Assembly: GCA_011037195.1 (NCBI GenBank)
Contig: JAAEAF010006611.1
Location: forward strand, 66,057-130,056
Direction of reading: 5' to 3'
Length of the DNA stretch: 64,000 nt
Source: Triatoma infestans
Taxonomy: Eukaryota; Arthropoda; Insecta; Hemiptera; Reduviidae
Part shown: piece after piece, positions 49,001-58,942 of the stretch
Numbering within the stretch: the stretch's first letter is position 1
Layout of the letters: every line of letters begins with the position of its first letter
Program-made: the position numbers and the translations under genes
Notes under the pieces: generated by a model
The model's database searches: none
Told to the model about the DNA's origin: nothing
Seen by the model: only the letters and a program-made list of their open reading frames with translations

Positions 49001-52000
49001 TATTCAGGATGGATTGCTTGAAAACTTTCAGAGATACATTTTATGATCATTGACCAGTTCAGGCATGTCTTGGATGGATTCCCTTTATATCACAGAATTG
49101 CAAAGTCAGTTTACACTCCCTGCAAATCTAATTATCTTACACTTTATCAGTCATTAGCGCACACTGTTTAACTGATTTTACTTTATGCGATCCAAATATA
49201 CTGATTATCAAAATATCCTAATGATCGGTGAATGCCCGAAACCCGGTGGATGACCACAAAATGAAGTTTCTCCATGATGCTAATAGTGAGATATTGTTAT
49301 CACTTCCAAGAGTAATCTAATAAAATTTATTTTATCCCTAGTTTATTTAAAAAAATAAATATCTAGTTTCTAGCACTTGCGGCTATAATGTTTTATTAAA
49401 CAAGATATTTCTTGCCTTAGGCATGGGCAACTACACAGCGTTCGATATATGTGCACCAAACAGAGCTGATAGTGAGATAACTCTTGCATCTGTTTGGTAC
49501 ACTAACTGATTGTATAAACAGTGGTATACAAACCTGTATATAGTGGTAAACCCTGTAAAATTTACTAGAGATAACAATATCTCACTATCAGCTCTGTTTG
49601 CTACACTAATCAAGAGCTTTTTTTCAGGATAGCATATTTTGCAAATTAGTATTGTTTTGAGGTTTAGAATTAAAGCTCTTGATTAGCCTTATTATCTTAT
49701 TTTCTTTGCATAGGATATTTCAGGAAATGTAAATATATAAATAGTCTAAAATTCTTGATTTTATTACTTTAACAAATATAAATTTGGTTTTATGGAGACG
49801 TAGAAAAACCTTTGATTGCCAAGTATTATTGAAGTTAACCCTGTAGAAAGCATATTTCACTTGTTTTATTATAATCACTACTGAATGTGAGAAACCTTGT
49901 TTCTCCATCCTGTAGGATTCAGTATAGCCTGTTAAATGTTTGATTTGTAAATATAGTTAGAAAGCCGATTTTTTTTTTGTATCTTCTAATAATAAGAAAG
50001 AATGCTTCACACGCTACCTTTTCTGCAGAGGGAGTCCAGAGGCGAATTTACTACACCATTGTATACTACTAGTTTTCAAGTATACTACTAGTTTTCTCCT
50101 ACGGCTCAGTTCTTAAGAGATTCTATTCACTTCTCGGGTGTAACCCTTCCTAAGTTCAAACCCTCAAACCCATAATTTATTTCACTCAGTCCCAGAACTT
50201 TTATTTACATCAGCCATTTTAGCTTCCTGCTTTGAAATCTGGTTCCTATAGTTCCTGATAGCAGGAAGTTAATTTCTTTCTCCCATCATTCTTTGAAGTT
50301 GAGTTTGCTGCAGCGATTACATTATTGATGGAGCATCTTATAAGCTTAATTAAAGAGAATAAAAGAGTTTCTGCATCGCTATGGATGATTATTTTTGTTG
50401 TTGCTTACTGGGTTCAATGGCAGCTAATTTGCCATGTCAATGTATTGCAATTTGTCCTACACCATTGACAAACCACGACAAATGGAAAAACTCTGCGACA
50501 ATTCAGTAATTGCTGCCTCCACTACTAAAAGACTATCAGTATGCCTGTAGTGGTGCTTTTCTAGGGGTATGATTTTTGTTGTGGTTACTCTGACTTTACT
50601 CTAAATTGCTATTCCAAAATACCTTACGATTCTATTAATATAGAGTAAAATTGAATTTGTTTTAATATTATACCACGTTATAAAAAAAATAAACCCGTTT
50701 ATAAAGTGCGCATTACAAAATCCAATTTTTGAAATTTCTCATAGAACACTCTAAAGATTTTCTTAAGCTAAATAAACTTACTAAACATTTAAAAATATAT
50801 CACTTTTATTTGAATATATATATTTTTTTTTTTTTTTTTTTTTTTTAGAAAAATGTATTATTAGTGCTTCCAGGGAGTTCAGAGTTAGGCTTCTTTATAT
50901 AGTATCAGTTCATCAAATACGGTTTCTGTATCTGAAATGAGTAAGATCTAACTATTTAGTGAAAATGTTGACTTATTAGAAAATTGTCAAGAATTGCAAT
51001 ATTACAAAGTCGTGTAAATGTTTCGCGCTAGATTTTTTGATTATTTAAAAATAATGTATTTCTGTAATAAAAAGATTTAACAGATAAAAAGATTTATTCA
51101 ATAGGGCATATGTCCGATCTTTTTGATGGCCAAATGTGTTAAAAATTGTACATAGTACAAAAGACTTTTCCAAACCTAATGCCTCCTTATTATAATATAA
51201 TTTGATTATAGGTGATACTGAATGTAAAGAACGTTCTTCCTTACAAAAGAAATTTACTCCTTGGAAAGGGATGCTTCCACAAGAGTTAGAACCAGATATG
51301 TGCCAAAAATCCAAAGGAGAACTTATACTTGTTGCATCGCTCATTGATAAAATGTCAAATTTAGGTGGATTGGCCCGGACGTGTGATATTTTTGGTGTAA
51401 AAGAATTTGTAATCGATAGTTTAAATTTTGTTAATGATAAACAATTTGTTAGTCTTAGTATGACTGCAGAAAAACATATTAACATTACTGAAGTGGGTAT
51501 AATTTTAGATCTTTATCAATTTATAGTATATTACTTTGTATTAGATTAGTAATTTATATTTGAATTATTTTTTTCAGGTTAAAACATATCATCTCTCTGA
51601 TTATGTTAATAAAATGAAAAAAATTGGATATACAGCTGTTGGAGCTGAACAGACAACTGGTAGCATTTCCTTAAGTGATTATAAATTTCAAAAAAAGACG
51701 CTTTTGATCCTGGGGTTGGTATTAATATTTAATTTTGTTAACAAAATTGATTACCTGCTTTCTTTGCATAGGATGATATTTCAGGAAATTTAAATATCTA
51801 TATAGTTCTAGGGTTCTTGATTCTCTTACTTTATGACTGGTGTTATTATATAGTAAGGCTGCTTTGAAGGAACTTCACCTCAAAATTGTTTTTTAGAGTG
51901 TTTCAGAGGATTGAAGGAATCATATTTTTCTAGAGATGCTCTTTTATGGCTGGACAAATTGAATTTTTGATAATGAGGAGGTGGTTATATATGGCGCATC

Positions 52001-54581
52001 ACTCCTTTTATTGGTTTCGATTTGCTGTTTGATACCACAAGTTTGTCTAGCCTTCAAGCATGGGGATAACTTCAGAGCTTTTCGTTATAGATGAGCCTAG
52101 TAATATACGATAATCCAAATTTTGATTAGTATACCAAACAGAGCTGATCGTGAGATATTGTTATCTTTTCCAAGAGTATCTTTCAGTGCCATAAATAAGG
52201 ATAGTATGTTTTTATGGAGAAATCTCTTAAGTAATCGGACCTCTGATTATCCGATCCCTTTTGTACCATCGTAAAAATTTAATGTTTTTTCCTGAAAACT
52301 ATTATACAGTTTACTTAGATATCGATGGATCTTGAAGTGAACAAGTCTGAATTTGGTTTCTTAAAATAGTCCCAGTTTATTATTTTTCTATTGGATCGCT
52401 CCGCGGCAAACGGACTTTGGATAGGCTTTAGTGGCTGCTAAGTTACCTTTGTGGTAATAATGGTCTATTTTTCTGTATTGTATTTTTACAATTTTTTTCT
52501 TGCCGATATCATAGATAAAAATTCAATAGAATTTGGTTTGTTTATATTTATTCAAATCTTAACTCGACCTGATGGTTCGGACATACATAGGTATTGTTTT
52601 ATTCCAGTATTACACTTTCCAAAAGCGATTTAGGGGAATAGGCCAAACACATTATCATTAATTTTTTGGGTTTTCAGTTCATGTTAATATTTTAATTACA
52701 AGAAACTTTTTACAGAACAAAATTCAGAGAAATTTATGTTTCAGAGACATTTTCCGTGGTAGCCTGCTTCATTTTGTGGTCATCGACCGGTTTTGGGCGT
52801 TCGCCCATCTTCAGGATGCGTTCTTCAGACAGTGTGCCAACACAGACTCGTACAGAGACTTAGTTTCACACTAACTCTCTGTACACGCTAGACTAAGAGA
52901 GTTAGTGTGAAACCTCTCTCTGTGTTGGCACACTATCTGAAGAACGCATCCTGAAGATGGGCGAACGCCCGAAACCGGTCGATGACCACAAAATGAAGCA
53001 GGCTACCACGGAAAATGTCTCTGATGCTTTCCAGCTCTGCGGAACCAACCACCACAACAAATTTATGTTTGTTTAACTTTTCTTAAGTGAGTTAAAAGAA
53101 AAAATTCTCTTCTAGATTTATTTATTTATTTATTTCATCAACAAACACCTGTGCCATGTGGTTGAAGTCATAACATGAATTAAATTTGTACATTAAAATA
53201 AATAATGTTAGTCAAGCAGTAACATTTAAAACACAACAATATAGATAAACAGAGGTGTAAACAATAAAAATATAAATATATATAGAACATAATTTGTTTA
53301 CAAAAAGAGGCAAAACTTCATTTAATTTCATTTAACAAATGTTTTGAAATATGACAATTTCACTGAGACCCAAATTATTATTGATGTGTTCATTCCATTC
53401 CCGGCATATTCTTGACAGAATGTTCATGTGAAAGAATAGGTTTGTGCTATGATGAGGAACTGCAAACTTATAGGAATGTCTTAAGTGGATGGTAGATACA
53501 TGGAAGGGAATATCAGCCAGAAGTTCAGAACAGTCGATTGTATTATTGATCAGTTTATAAGGAATAACAGATCAGTCTTCAATCTCCTTTTTTGTAAGGA
53601 ATCAATGTCTAATTTAACGTGTGGGAACTTCCTTATGTAATATATGACAAATCGCCCTTGTATAGATTCCAGTCTATCAACGTCGCTCTTTTATATGGGT
53701 TCCATACCAGTGAAGCATATTCTAAAATACTTCTAACATATGACGTGTAGACCGCCAGAATTGCTTTAGGGTCTTCGAGCTGTCTTGTTTTCCGGATCAC
53801 AAACCCCAGCATCCTGGAAGCTCTTTTGCAAGTTTCATCAATGTGAGTTGCGTATCTAAGGTTAGCACTTAGTTTGATTCCTAGGTTCCTAATGTTTGTG
53901 ACGCAAGCCAGGAGATTACCCTGTGGTGTAGAAGAAATCCACATTATTCCGTTTCCTAGAAACGAAATGACATGACATTTATTGATGTACATGAGATGAG
54001 ATATATTACAAAGATATTTTTAAACATATGAATGGGCCCGCAGTGCTGCATAACATCTGGTATTTTATTCGTCATAGCATGCATATTCCTTTCGTTCCTA
54101 ACCAGTTTCGGATTTTCATCCATCGTCAGAGCAAATTCACCAAATTCGTGTAGAGAGTTCACTTCAACGCTATGTTTCTCAGGTCAGGAACAAAAGGAAT
54201 ATGCATGCTACGACGGATAAAATACCAACTATTTTTAAACCCTTTGCAAGTCGTCTATTTTCTGCTTGATTAGATATTAAGTACTCTAAAGTAAACTATT
54301 CTATCCAAAATAAGTTCCTGTAGTGGTTCTTTCTAATAAATACTTTTATTATTTTTATTTTAATAAAAGTTAGTTATATACAGTTATTTATTTATAATTT
54401 TGTAAAAAAAAATTTAATTTTCAGAAATGAACGTGAAGGAATACCAGTTAATGTGCTACCATTTCTGGATACTTGTATTGAGATTCCACAATATGGCTTA
54501 ATTAGATCTTTAAATGTGCACGTAAGTGGAGCAATTTTCTTATGGGAATATGTTAAACAGCAATACCACGACAATACCTAA
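43005..54581 (+). CDS. TARBP1: TARBP1/Trm3-like tRNA (guanosine-18-2'-O)-methyltransferase (complete, 11 exons)
   Basis: Exons: 43005-45764, 45815-45975, 46042-46113, 46254-46494, 47834-47980, 48062-48217, 48308-48481, 48563-48743, 51212-51492, 51578-51714, 54425-54581. The sum is 4467 nt (1488 aa plus stop); all introns are GT-AG and all phases agree. The start is ATG 43005 ([16 protein letters not shown]); the frame upstream of it has only a TTG. The N-terminal ~1290 residues are a long helical repeat scaffold, as in TARBP1 (human about 1620 aa). The C-terminus is a SPOUT methyltransferase: NLGGLART (about 1347-1354), LGNEREGIP (about 1436-1444) and [17 protein letters not shown] (about 1457-1473), the three SpoU motifs with the knot-forming loops that bind S-adenosylmethionine. 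The family methylates G18 of tRNAs. Exon 10 has an unusual GTTGGT donor. Introns 8 and 10 are large and filled with mobile elements. Confidence 0.93.
46500..46570 (-). repeat. 3' tail of a SINE/LINE in TARBP1 intron 4
   Basis: Poly-T (the A tail on the minus strand), then GCATTGCGATCAAAAGAGAT and CTATTGTGCC: the shared terminal phrase of the SINE and jockey-like LINE, truncated just beyond it. Confidence 0.6.
46730..47290 (-). repeat. Dispersed repeat copy in TARBP1 intron 4
   Basis: CAAATATCCAAGTTTAAAGA, TACCGATACCCTG and ACACGTATTTCTGGCGAAAA, followed by TAGTAGCAAGAGAAAGTAA, match the minus-oriented copy at 62.4-63.1 kb. Confidence 0.5.
47527..47700 (+). repeat. tRNA-derived SINE copy in TARBP1 intron 4
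   Basis: GGTCGCTGGACTAGCAACG, GGGATCGAATCCAGCTGTGC, TTTTCTCTTCCTAGGAGCC, then CACAATAGATCTTTCAGGTC and GCAATGC. The front of the tRNA head is missing and the body carries a deletion relative to the copy at 35.0 kb. Confidence 0.75.
49029..49268. mobile_element. Degenerate copy of hammerhead element A in TARBP1 intron 8
   Basis: The left part reads TTTTATGATCATTGACCAGT. The right part has GATCGGTGAATGCCCGAAAC, then CCGGTGGATGACCACAAAAT and GAAG, the expected inverted arm. The CTGAAGA box is gone and the centre is unrelated, so the ribozyme is dead. Confidence 0.6.
49457..49600. mobile_element. Small MITE in TARBP1 intron 8
   Basis: Perfect 23-bp terminal inverted repeats (49457-49479 and 49578-49600) beginning CAAACAGAGCTGATAGTGAG. 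One-armed relatives occur at about 49273-49310 and 52133-52175. Superfamily unknown. Confidence 0.7.
49690..49772 (+). repeat. Intron 8 segment shared with intron 10
   Basis: TTTCTTTGCATAGGAT, ATTTCAGGAAAT and ATTCTTGATTTTATTACTTT are matched at about 51755-51833 in intron 10 of the same gene. Each copy includes a strong splice-acceptor-like TTTCTTTGCATAG. Non-coding. Confidence 0.6.
49773..51211. other. Rest of TARBP1 intron 8; no gene
   Basis: Non-coding, with a dispersed-repeat copy at about 50690-50940 that includes a long poly-T run (50825-50846). Confidence 0.4.
51715..52729. other. First part of TARBP1 intron 10
   Basis: Contains the segment shared with intron 8 (about 51755-51833) and a one-armed relative of the 49.5-kb MITE (about 52133-52175). 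The rest is unassigned. Confidence 0.4.
52742..53058. mobile_element. Hammerhead element A, best copy, in TARBP1 intron 10
   Basis: A perfect 12-bp target duplication, AAATTTATGTTT, flanks the 317-bp element (52730-52741 and 53059-53070). It is a long palindrome: CAGAGACATTTTCCGTGGTA at the left end returns inverted at about 53004-53023, followed by a 35-bp tail (ATGCTTTCCAGCTCTGCGG, ending CCACCACAAC). Each arm contains a hammerhead core pointing outward from the centre. No protein is encoded. A variable-length target duplication fits target-primed reverse transcription, as used by Penelope-like elements, better than a cut-and-paste transposon. Confidence 0.85.
52947..52984 (+). ncRNA. Hammerhead ribozyme motif, apparently intact
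   Basis: In order: CATC (52947-52950, stem I), CTGAAGA (52951-52957), a GGGC...GCCC stem II (52959-52970), GAAA (52971-52974), ACCGGT forming a tiny stem III, the cleavage-site C at 52980, and GATG (52981-52984), which pairs with CATC. All invariant core bases of the CUGANGA/GAAA/UH consensus are present. Predicted cleavage is after C52980. The partner in the left arm (minus strand, about 52781-52820) has G12 replaced (at 52794) and should be inactive. Confidence 0.75.
53110..53995 (-). mobile_element. 5'-truncated LINE (jockey/CR1-like) in TARBP1 intron 10
   Basis: The minus-strand frame 53992-53633 reads [37 protein letters not shown] and [16 protein letters not shown], the C-terminal part of a LINE reverse transcriptase. 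A second frame continues [10 protein letters not shown] and [20 protein letters not shown] to about 53350. A 3' untranslated region follows and ends in a (TAAA)n-type tail, ATAAATAAATAAATAAAT, at about 53117-53138. Frameshifts make it a dead copy. Confidence 0.8.
54032..54232. mobile_element. Inverted-repeat element C with hammerhead core, TARBP1 intron 10
   Basis: The left arm has GGTATTTTATTCGTCATAGC, ATGCATATTCCTTTCGTTCC; the right arm (to about 54231) is its inverse with few changes. A hammerhead core lies on the minus strand at the inner end of the left arm. No coding sequence. Confidence 0.7.
54097..54135 (-). ncRNA. Hammerhead motif (element C)
   Basis: Minus strand: CUGACGA (54129-54123), a perfect stem II GGAU-GAAA-AUCC, GAAA (54109-54106), AC-UG-GU as a short stem III, and U at the cleavage site. 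Stem I pairs only partly (CU/AG, then UU/AA after a mismatch). Confidence 0.55.
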
Positions 54582-54761
54582 AATTTGAGTGTCAAATGAT
54601 TAAAATTTGTTGAATATTTTTGTAACGTATTCAGTCGTTTTTGTACATATGTTGTTTCAGTATATATGTATGCCATGAAATTAATATTTCTTTAGAATTT
54701 GTAAAATTGTGCATTAATATTTGAAATTTTCCTTTAGCTAAATATTGTATTTGTATATAAT

Positions 54762-54767
54762 AATAAA
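54762..54767 (+). terminator. Candidate poly-A signal of the TARBP1-like gene
   Basis: AATAAA about 180 bp after the stop codon at 54579-54581; the most likely 3' end signal seen. Confidence 0.45.
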
Positions 54768-54784
54768 TTAAAGGCTGTCGAAAT

Positions 54785-56060
54785 TAATGTTGAGTTATGA
54801 GCATGGATAACAAATAAATAAATTACATATAGTATTTTAATTTTTTCTTCCCAAAAACTATGATAAATTAAATTAAAACCTTTTATCCATTGTTATTAAG
54901 AAGGTCATAACTAAAATATCACATCCCACTACAGTTCAAGAAGTAGTTGCAGAAAGAGTGTACTCTAAATGATGAATTGTGCGCAGAATTATTCTCAGTA
55001 TTTATATTGTTTTTACTCGCTAATATCTCCAAATGTTATTTTTAAAGCGATACTTTTATAACTACTATAACTGCTAATTGTCCTTCTATCAAAGGCACAC
55101 TAATAAGATAATAAGTACTCCATCACAAGGCCTCCAGAAAAAAGCTGTTCAAATGGGATAGGGCTGTTAGCAAACTGTGCTGAACACACATGTAATTGCA
55201 ATGGATGTGGCCTGAAAAGGGTCATTGGCAATTAGCAGAGCTGTTGTGAAAAGAACATTTGTAAGTATGTGTCAAAAATAAGACTCAATTAGTTAGCAAT
55301 ATGTTGGTAATCCAGTAGCCATGTTTGCTGAAGTCTGTTCTTATATCTGGTGATAATATCACCAATGCACGCCAGTTATCAGTATGTCTCAAGGCTTGTC
55401 CTGGAATGGAGACATGAATGGCACTATTTGCTATAGTTATCTTGGAAGTTTAGTTGTAATGTTTTACCTCTACTCGTGACGGAACTAAAGTTCAAAACTG
55501 AGGACAATGCCAGCGCAGAATTAACAATTAAAAAGACAAATTTATTTTAAAAAGTTATTCACATTAATTTTGTATTGCAATTATTAAATAAAGAAATAAA
55601 ATGATCGCATTGAGATGTTTAGTTTATGGATTGGCTACTAGGTTGCAGCAGTATGTAATACAAATGTTATTTGCTAGAATGTTGCTAGTGAGATTCATAC
55701 AGAATTTGAAAATAAAAAAAATTGTTACGTTTTCATTACTTTCTCTTACTAGCATAATAAAATTATTCTTTCACAGAGTATTTTATTATTTTCAGGAGAA
55801 AATATTTTCAGTGAATAGTAAATTAGGTGATAAAAGAAGCGAACAAATCCCAGTATTCATGAAACAGTTCACTTAACAATTTATAGTTAAATTTAGTGAT
55901 TTTCTAAAAATATATCTAAACATTTTTTAAATAAAATATGTTTATAAACCCAGAGGAAAAAAAGGGGATCATTATACCTTTGTAATTAATATGGTAAGAA
56001 AATTTGGAACGTTGAAACGTAAAAAAAAGAATACTAGTTTTTAAATGAAGCAAGTCTAAG
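54785..56060. other. No gene recognised
   Basis: The plus-strand frame at 55601-55876 (91 aa) is AT-rich and has no similarity I can name. Confidence 0.4.
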
Positions 56061-56069
56061 GCGAAGTGC

Positions 56070-56400
56070 CATTATTATTATTATTTATCTGTGGGGAGGG
56101 ACCAAACCCTACGCTATCCAAAGCCCCACTGGGCCTATATAGTTACCCCAAGTAAAAAAACAACAACAAACCTGGTCTAGAACAAATATCCTAGACCCGG
56201 GTCTAATCCATCTAAGATTAATCGCAACCCGAACAAATCGGACAATAACCTTAAACGGTAATAGCCTAAGCTCTTCCACAGACATCCTGTTCCGACCAAA
56301 GGTCCTGAACCTATTTTCCTCACACTCCATGGATCCGGCATGAACCTCATTATGTGCTTTAAAAAAAAGAAAACGAAGTGCCAACTCCACTGGAAAAAAA
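56070..56400 (-). mobile_element. LINE 3' end with (ATT)n tail
   Basis: The minus-strand frame (56414-56109) contains ECEENRFRTFGRNRMSVEEL and LLPFKVIVRFVRVAI, which resembles the end of the RNase H region of jockey/R1-type LINEs (C.E..R.R.FG........L......R.). It stops, then a short untranslated tail runs into (ATAATA)n at about 56073-56084. Confidence 0.5.
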
Positions 56401-56414
56401 AAATATATTATCAT

Positions 56415-58942
56415 TGGTTTCAGCAGAAAAAAAAAAGTAAATTATAGAGCCAAATCATCCTTTTAGTAAGTTATCGATTCAAATTATAAAAAAACACCAA
56501 TTTGTGCAATAATCCAGAACCGACGAGGATAGACTTTAATAATTTTATTAAAAACACAGTAATTGCTTTTTAAACTTTATTAATTCAAAGATACATACAA
56601 ATACACAATTTAGTTTGTATGTTTTTCTAAACAAATAATCAGGTACAATTTATTTTTTATTTATTCAATTTTTCCAATAATCTTAAAGAAATTTTAAACA
56701 ATTTTTTTGTTTTTTGTTTATCAATTATACATTGTTTTTACTTTTTTATTTAATATAATTGTGAACATTTTTTTGTTTTAAAAGGAAACATGTAAACAAA
56801 AAATAATAATAATTTTGTAATATTGAATTTTATTATTTTTTTAAGAGTTTTTTTTTTATTTACTTTAAGATCTTTATAAATAAAAAAGTATTGAAATCTT
56901 TGAATTTTTTAATTTTTTTTTTTATTGTTATTCTGACATATTATTATTAAGAATGGGAGAAATAGTATAAAACGTGTAAACGTTTTATTAACTTGCGAGA
57001 TCATTTCTTTTTAAAACAAGTTTAGTTTAAACTGAAAAATCAGTAAATAATTTAAACTTGAAGCAGTCTTTTTCTCCCAATCTTTAATACAATAAAACAA
57101 AAATAACTTTTCCTTAATATAAAGATTTTGTTTATTTCAAAACTTTATAAAAAGGCTAAAAATTTTAAATTTGTATTTACAATTCTTGTGGGATTTTTCA
57201 TTAAAAAAAAAAGCCTCTTACATTCTTTTTCTTAAATAAAATAGTAGGATTCCTAATTTAACTCCGAAATGAGATAGGAACTCTTCTAAATTCTTATTAT
57301 GTTATACTGTCTTTACAATCATTTTGTATTGGTAATATATACTGAACGGTATCACAGTAAAATTAATACAAATGAGAATAATAATTTGTTATTTTAATAA
57401 ATGAATATACTCAAGTTTCCAGGTTGATTAGTTTCTAAGAAGCAAACCACTGACGCGATCTGTACTCGGAAACTTAAGTGTTTTTTTCAGGAGATTGGCC
57501 GCGGAAGCTTAAAAATAAATAACATTCAAATGAATATTGCATTTTGGACTTGCACAATCATTTCTATAAAAAAAAAAAAGTGTTTCCAATATGTTAGGGT
57601 GAAACCGTGTCTGTGTTCGTAAATTGATGTTTCGCCCAAACTTATTAGGGCTTCTTCAGGTTTATTGTTAAGTTTTATTTGTCTTATTCAATGAAGTATA
57701 ATATTTAAAACAATTGTGTCCTTGAAAAAGACTACAGAAAAATTGGACAATGCATTGATTTATTACAAAAAACCCTTTCAGTGTTCTAGAAGACCTAGAA
57801 GTCTCTATATTTTTTTGTATTCAATTTTTTTTCTATTGCGTCATTATTACAATCAGTGAAGCTGAATTTTTTTTTTTTTTCTTCCTTTTTCTTTAAACAT
57901 ATAATCATTTAATGATTTTCAAAATTGACAAAAATTGTACTTTGTTGAATCAAAGGTTCGAGACCAATTTTATTGAATAAAAGTATTTCATTTTTTTTTT
58001 GTTTTTTTTAATATGAACAATCTATAATTTAAGCGCTTTTCAAGTCCAAAGTATGAATACTGTTTATTAATATATCAAACTGTTTGTAATTTTACAAAAT
58101 TACAACAAATAAATCATTTTTTTATAAGCTTCATTTTCTTTTCCTATTGATGTTTCTTATGGGATTTTTGGCACCTATGAATCATTTCAAAGGAACATTT
58201 ATTGACAAAATTATAATGGGACTCAGTGGAAAAAGTGATGTAAGTGACCAAAAAAAGTTTATCACGTTACTTCTACAATAACCTACATGATCAAACAATA
58301 TTATTGAATAGGTAAAAAATAATACACTACCAAAGCTTTCTGCAAACTAATAAAAGTTTAATGATACAACTTGGACACGCATGCCTTGATTATATCAATT
58401 TGGTTTGCTAAGATTTGGTTCTCTACTGCCTTACATGTTTTTGGATGTGCTATGACTGTCCAATGATTTTTATTTCATACTTCTGTTACCTGCCTGGAAA
58501 AAAAATACCTAGCAGAATGCAAAACATTTTATGATGGGTTTGATGTTGCAAGCTATCTCTGTAAAACTGATCTCCTTATTTAATTTGTTTTTAACGAATA
58601 TTCATTTATTTTACCACTTTTCCATTGAGCCCTTTTATTAATTTTCCCAACTTCTGGGATTTGTCAAACCGCTTTAATAAAATACTTTCAAATGATCAAA
58701 AAATAAAAATAAACTACTATACACTTAACAAATAAAACTTAAGACGATATAAAAGTCCAATACACTTTTTATAAAAGATAAATTTAATAGTTGAATATTT
58801 TAAAATTAGTCCTTATATTTTTGTATGAATATTTCACTTCTTTAGAAATACTCCAATGTGATGATTACATTGCTCCCACACACAGCCAATCGAAGAGGCC
58901 TAACATATATTATGCAATTTTCTTTTTTGTACTTAAAAAAAA
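56415..58942 (-). other. Mostly non-coding; probably Ets 3' untranslated and flanking sequence
   Basis: Extremely AT-rich, with many T and A runs. Apart from the hammerhead-like core at 57.6 kb I see no features. Confidence 0.4.
57623..57662 (-). ncRNA. Hammerhead-like core (element D)
   Basis: Minus strand: CUGAAGA (57659-57653), stem II GCCC (57651-57648) with GGGC (57637-57634), GAAA (57633-57630), then CAUC. The core and stem II are perfect, but stem I does not pair well. Nearby GAAACCGTG at 57601 suggests a second arm. Possibly a decayed or differently folded copy. Confidence 0.45.

Noticed and set aside
51045..51485. A 146-aa minus-strand protein
   Set aside because: Antisense of TARBP1 exon 9, which has matching splice sites and conserved motifs.
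53956..54220. Short proteins on both strands
   Set aside because: They are translations of the inverted arms of element C.
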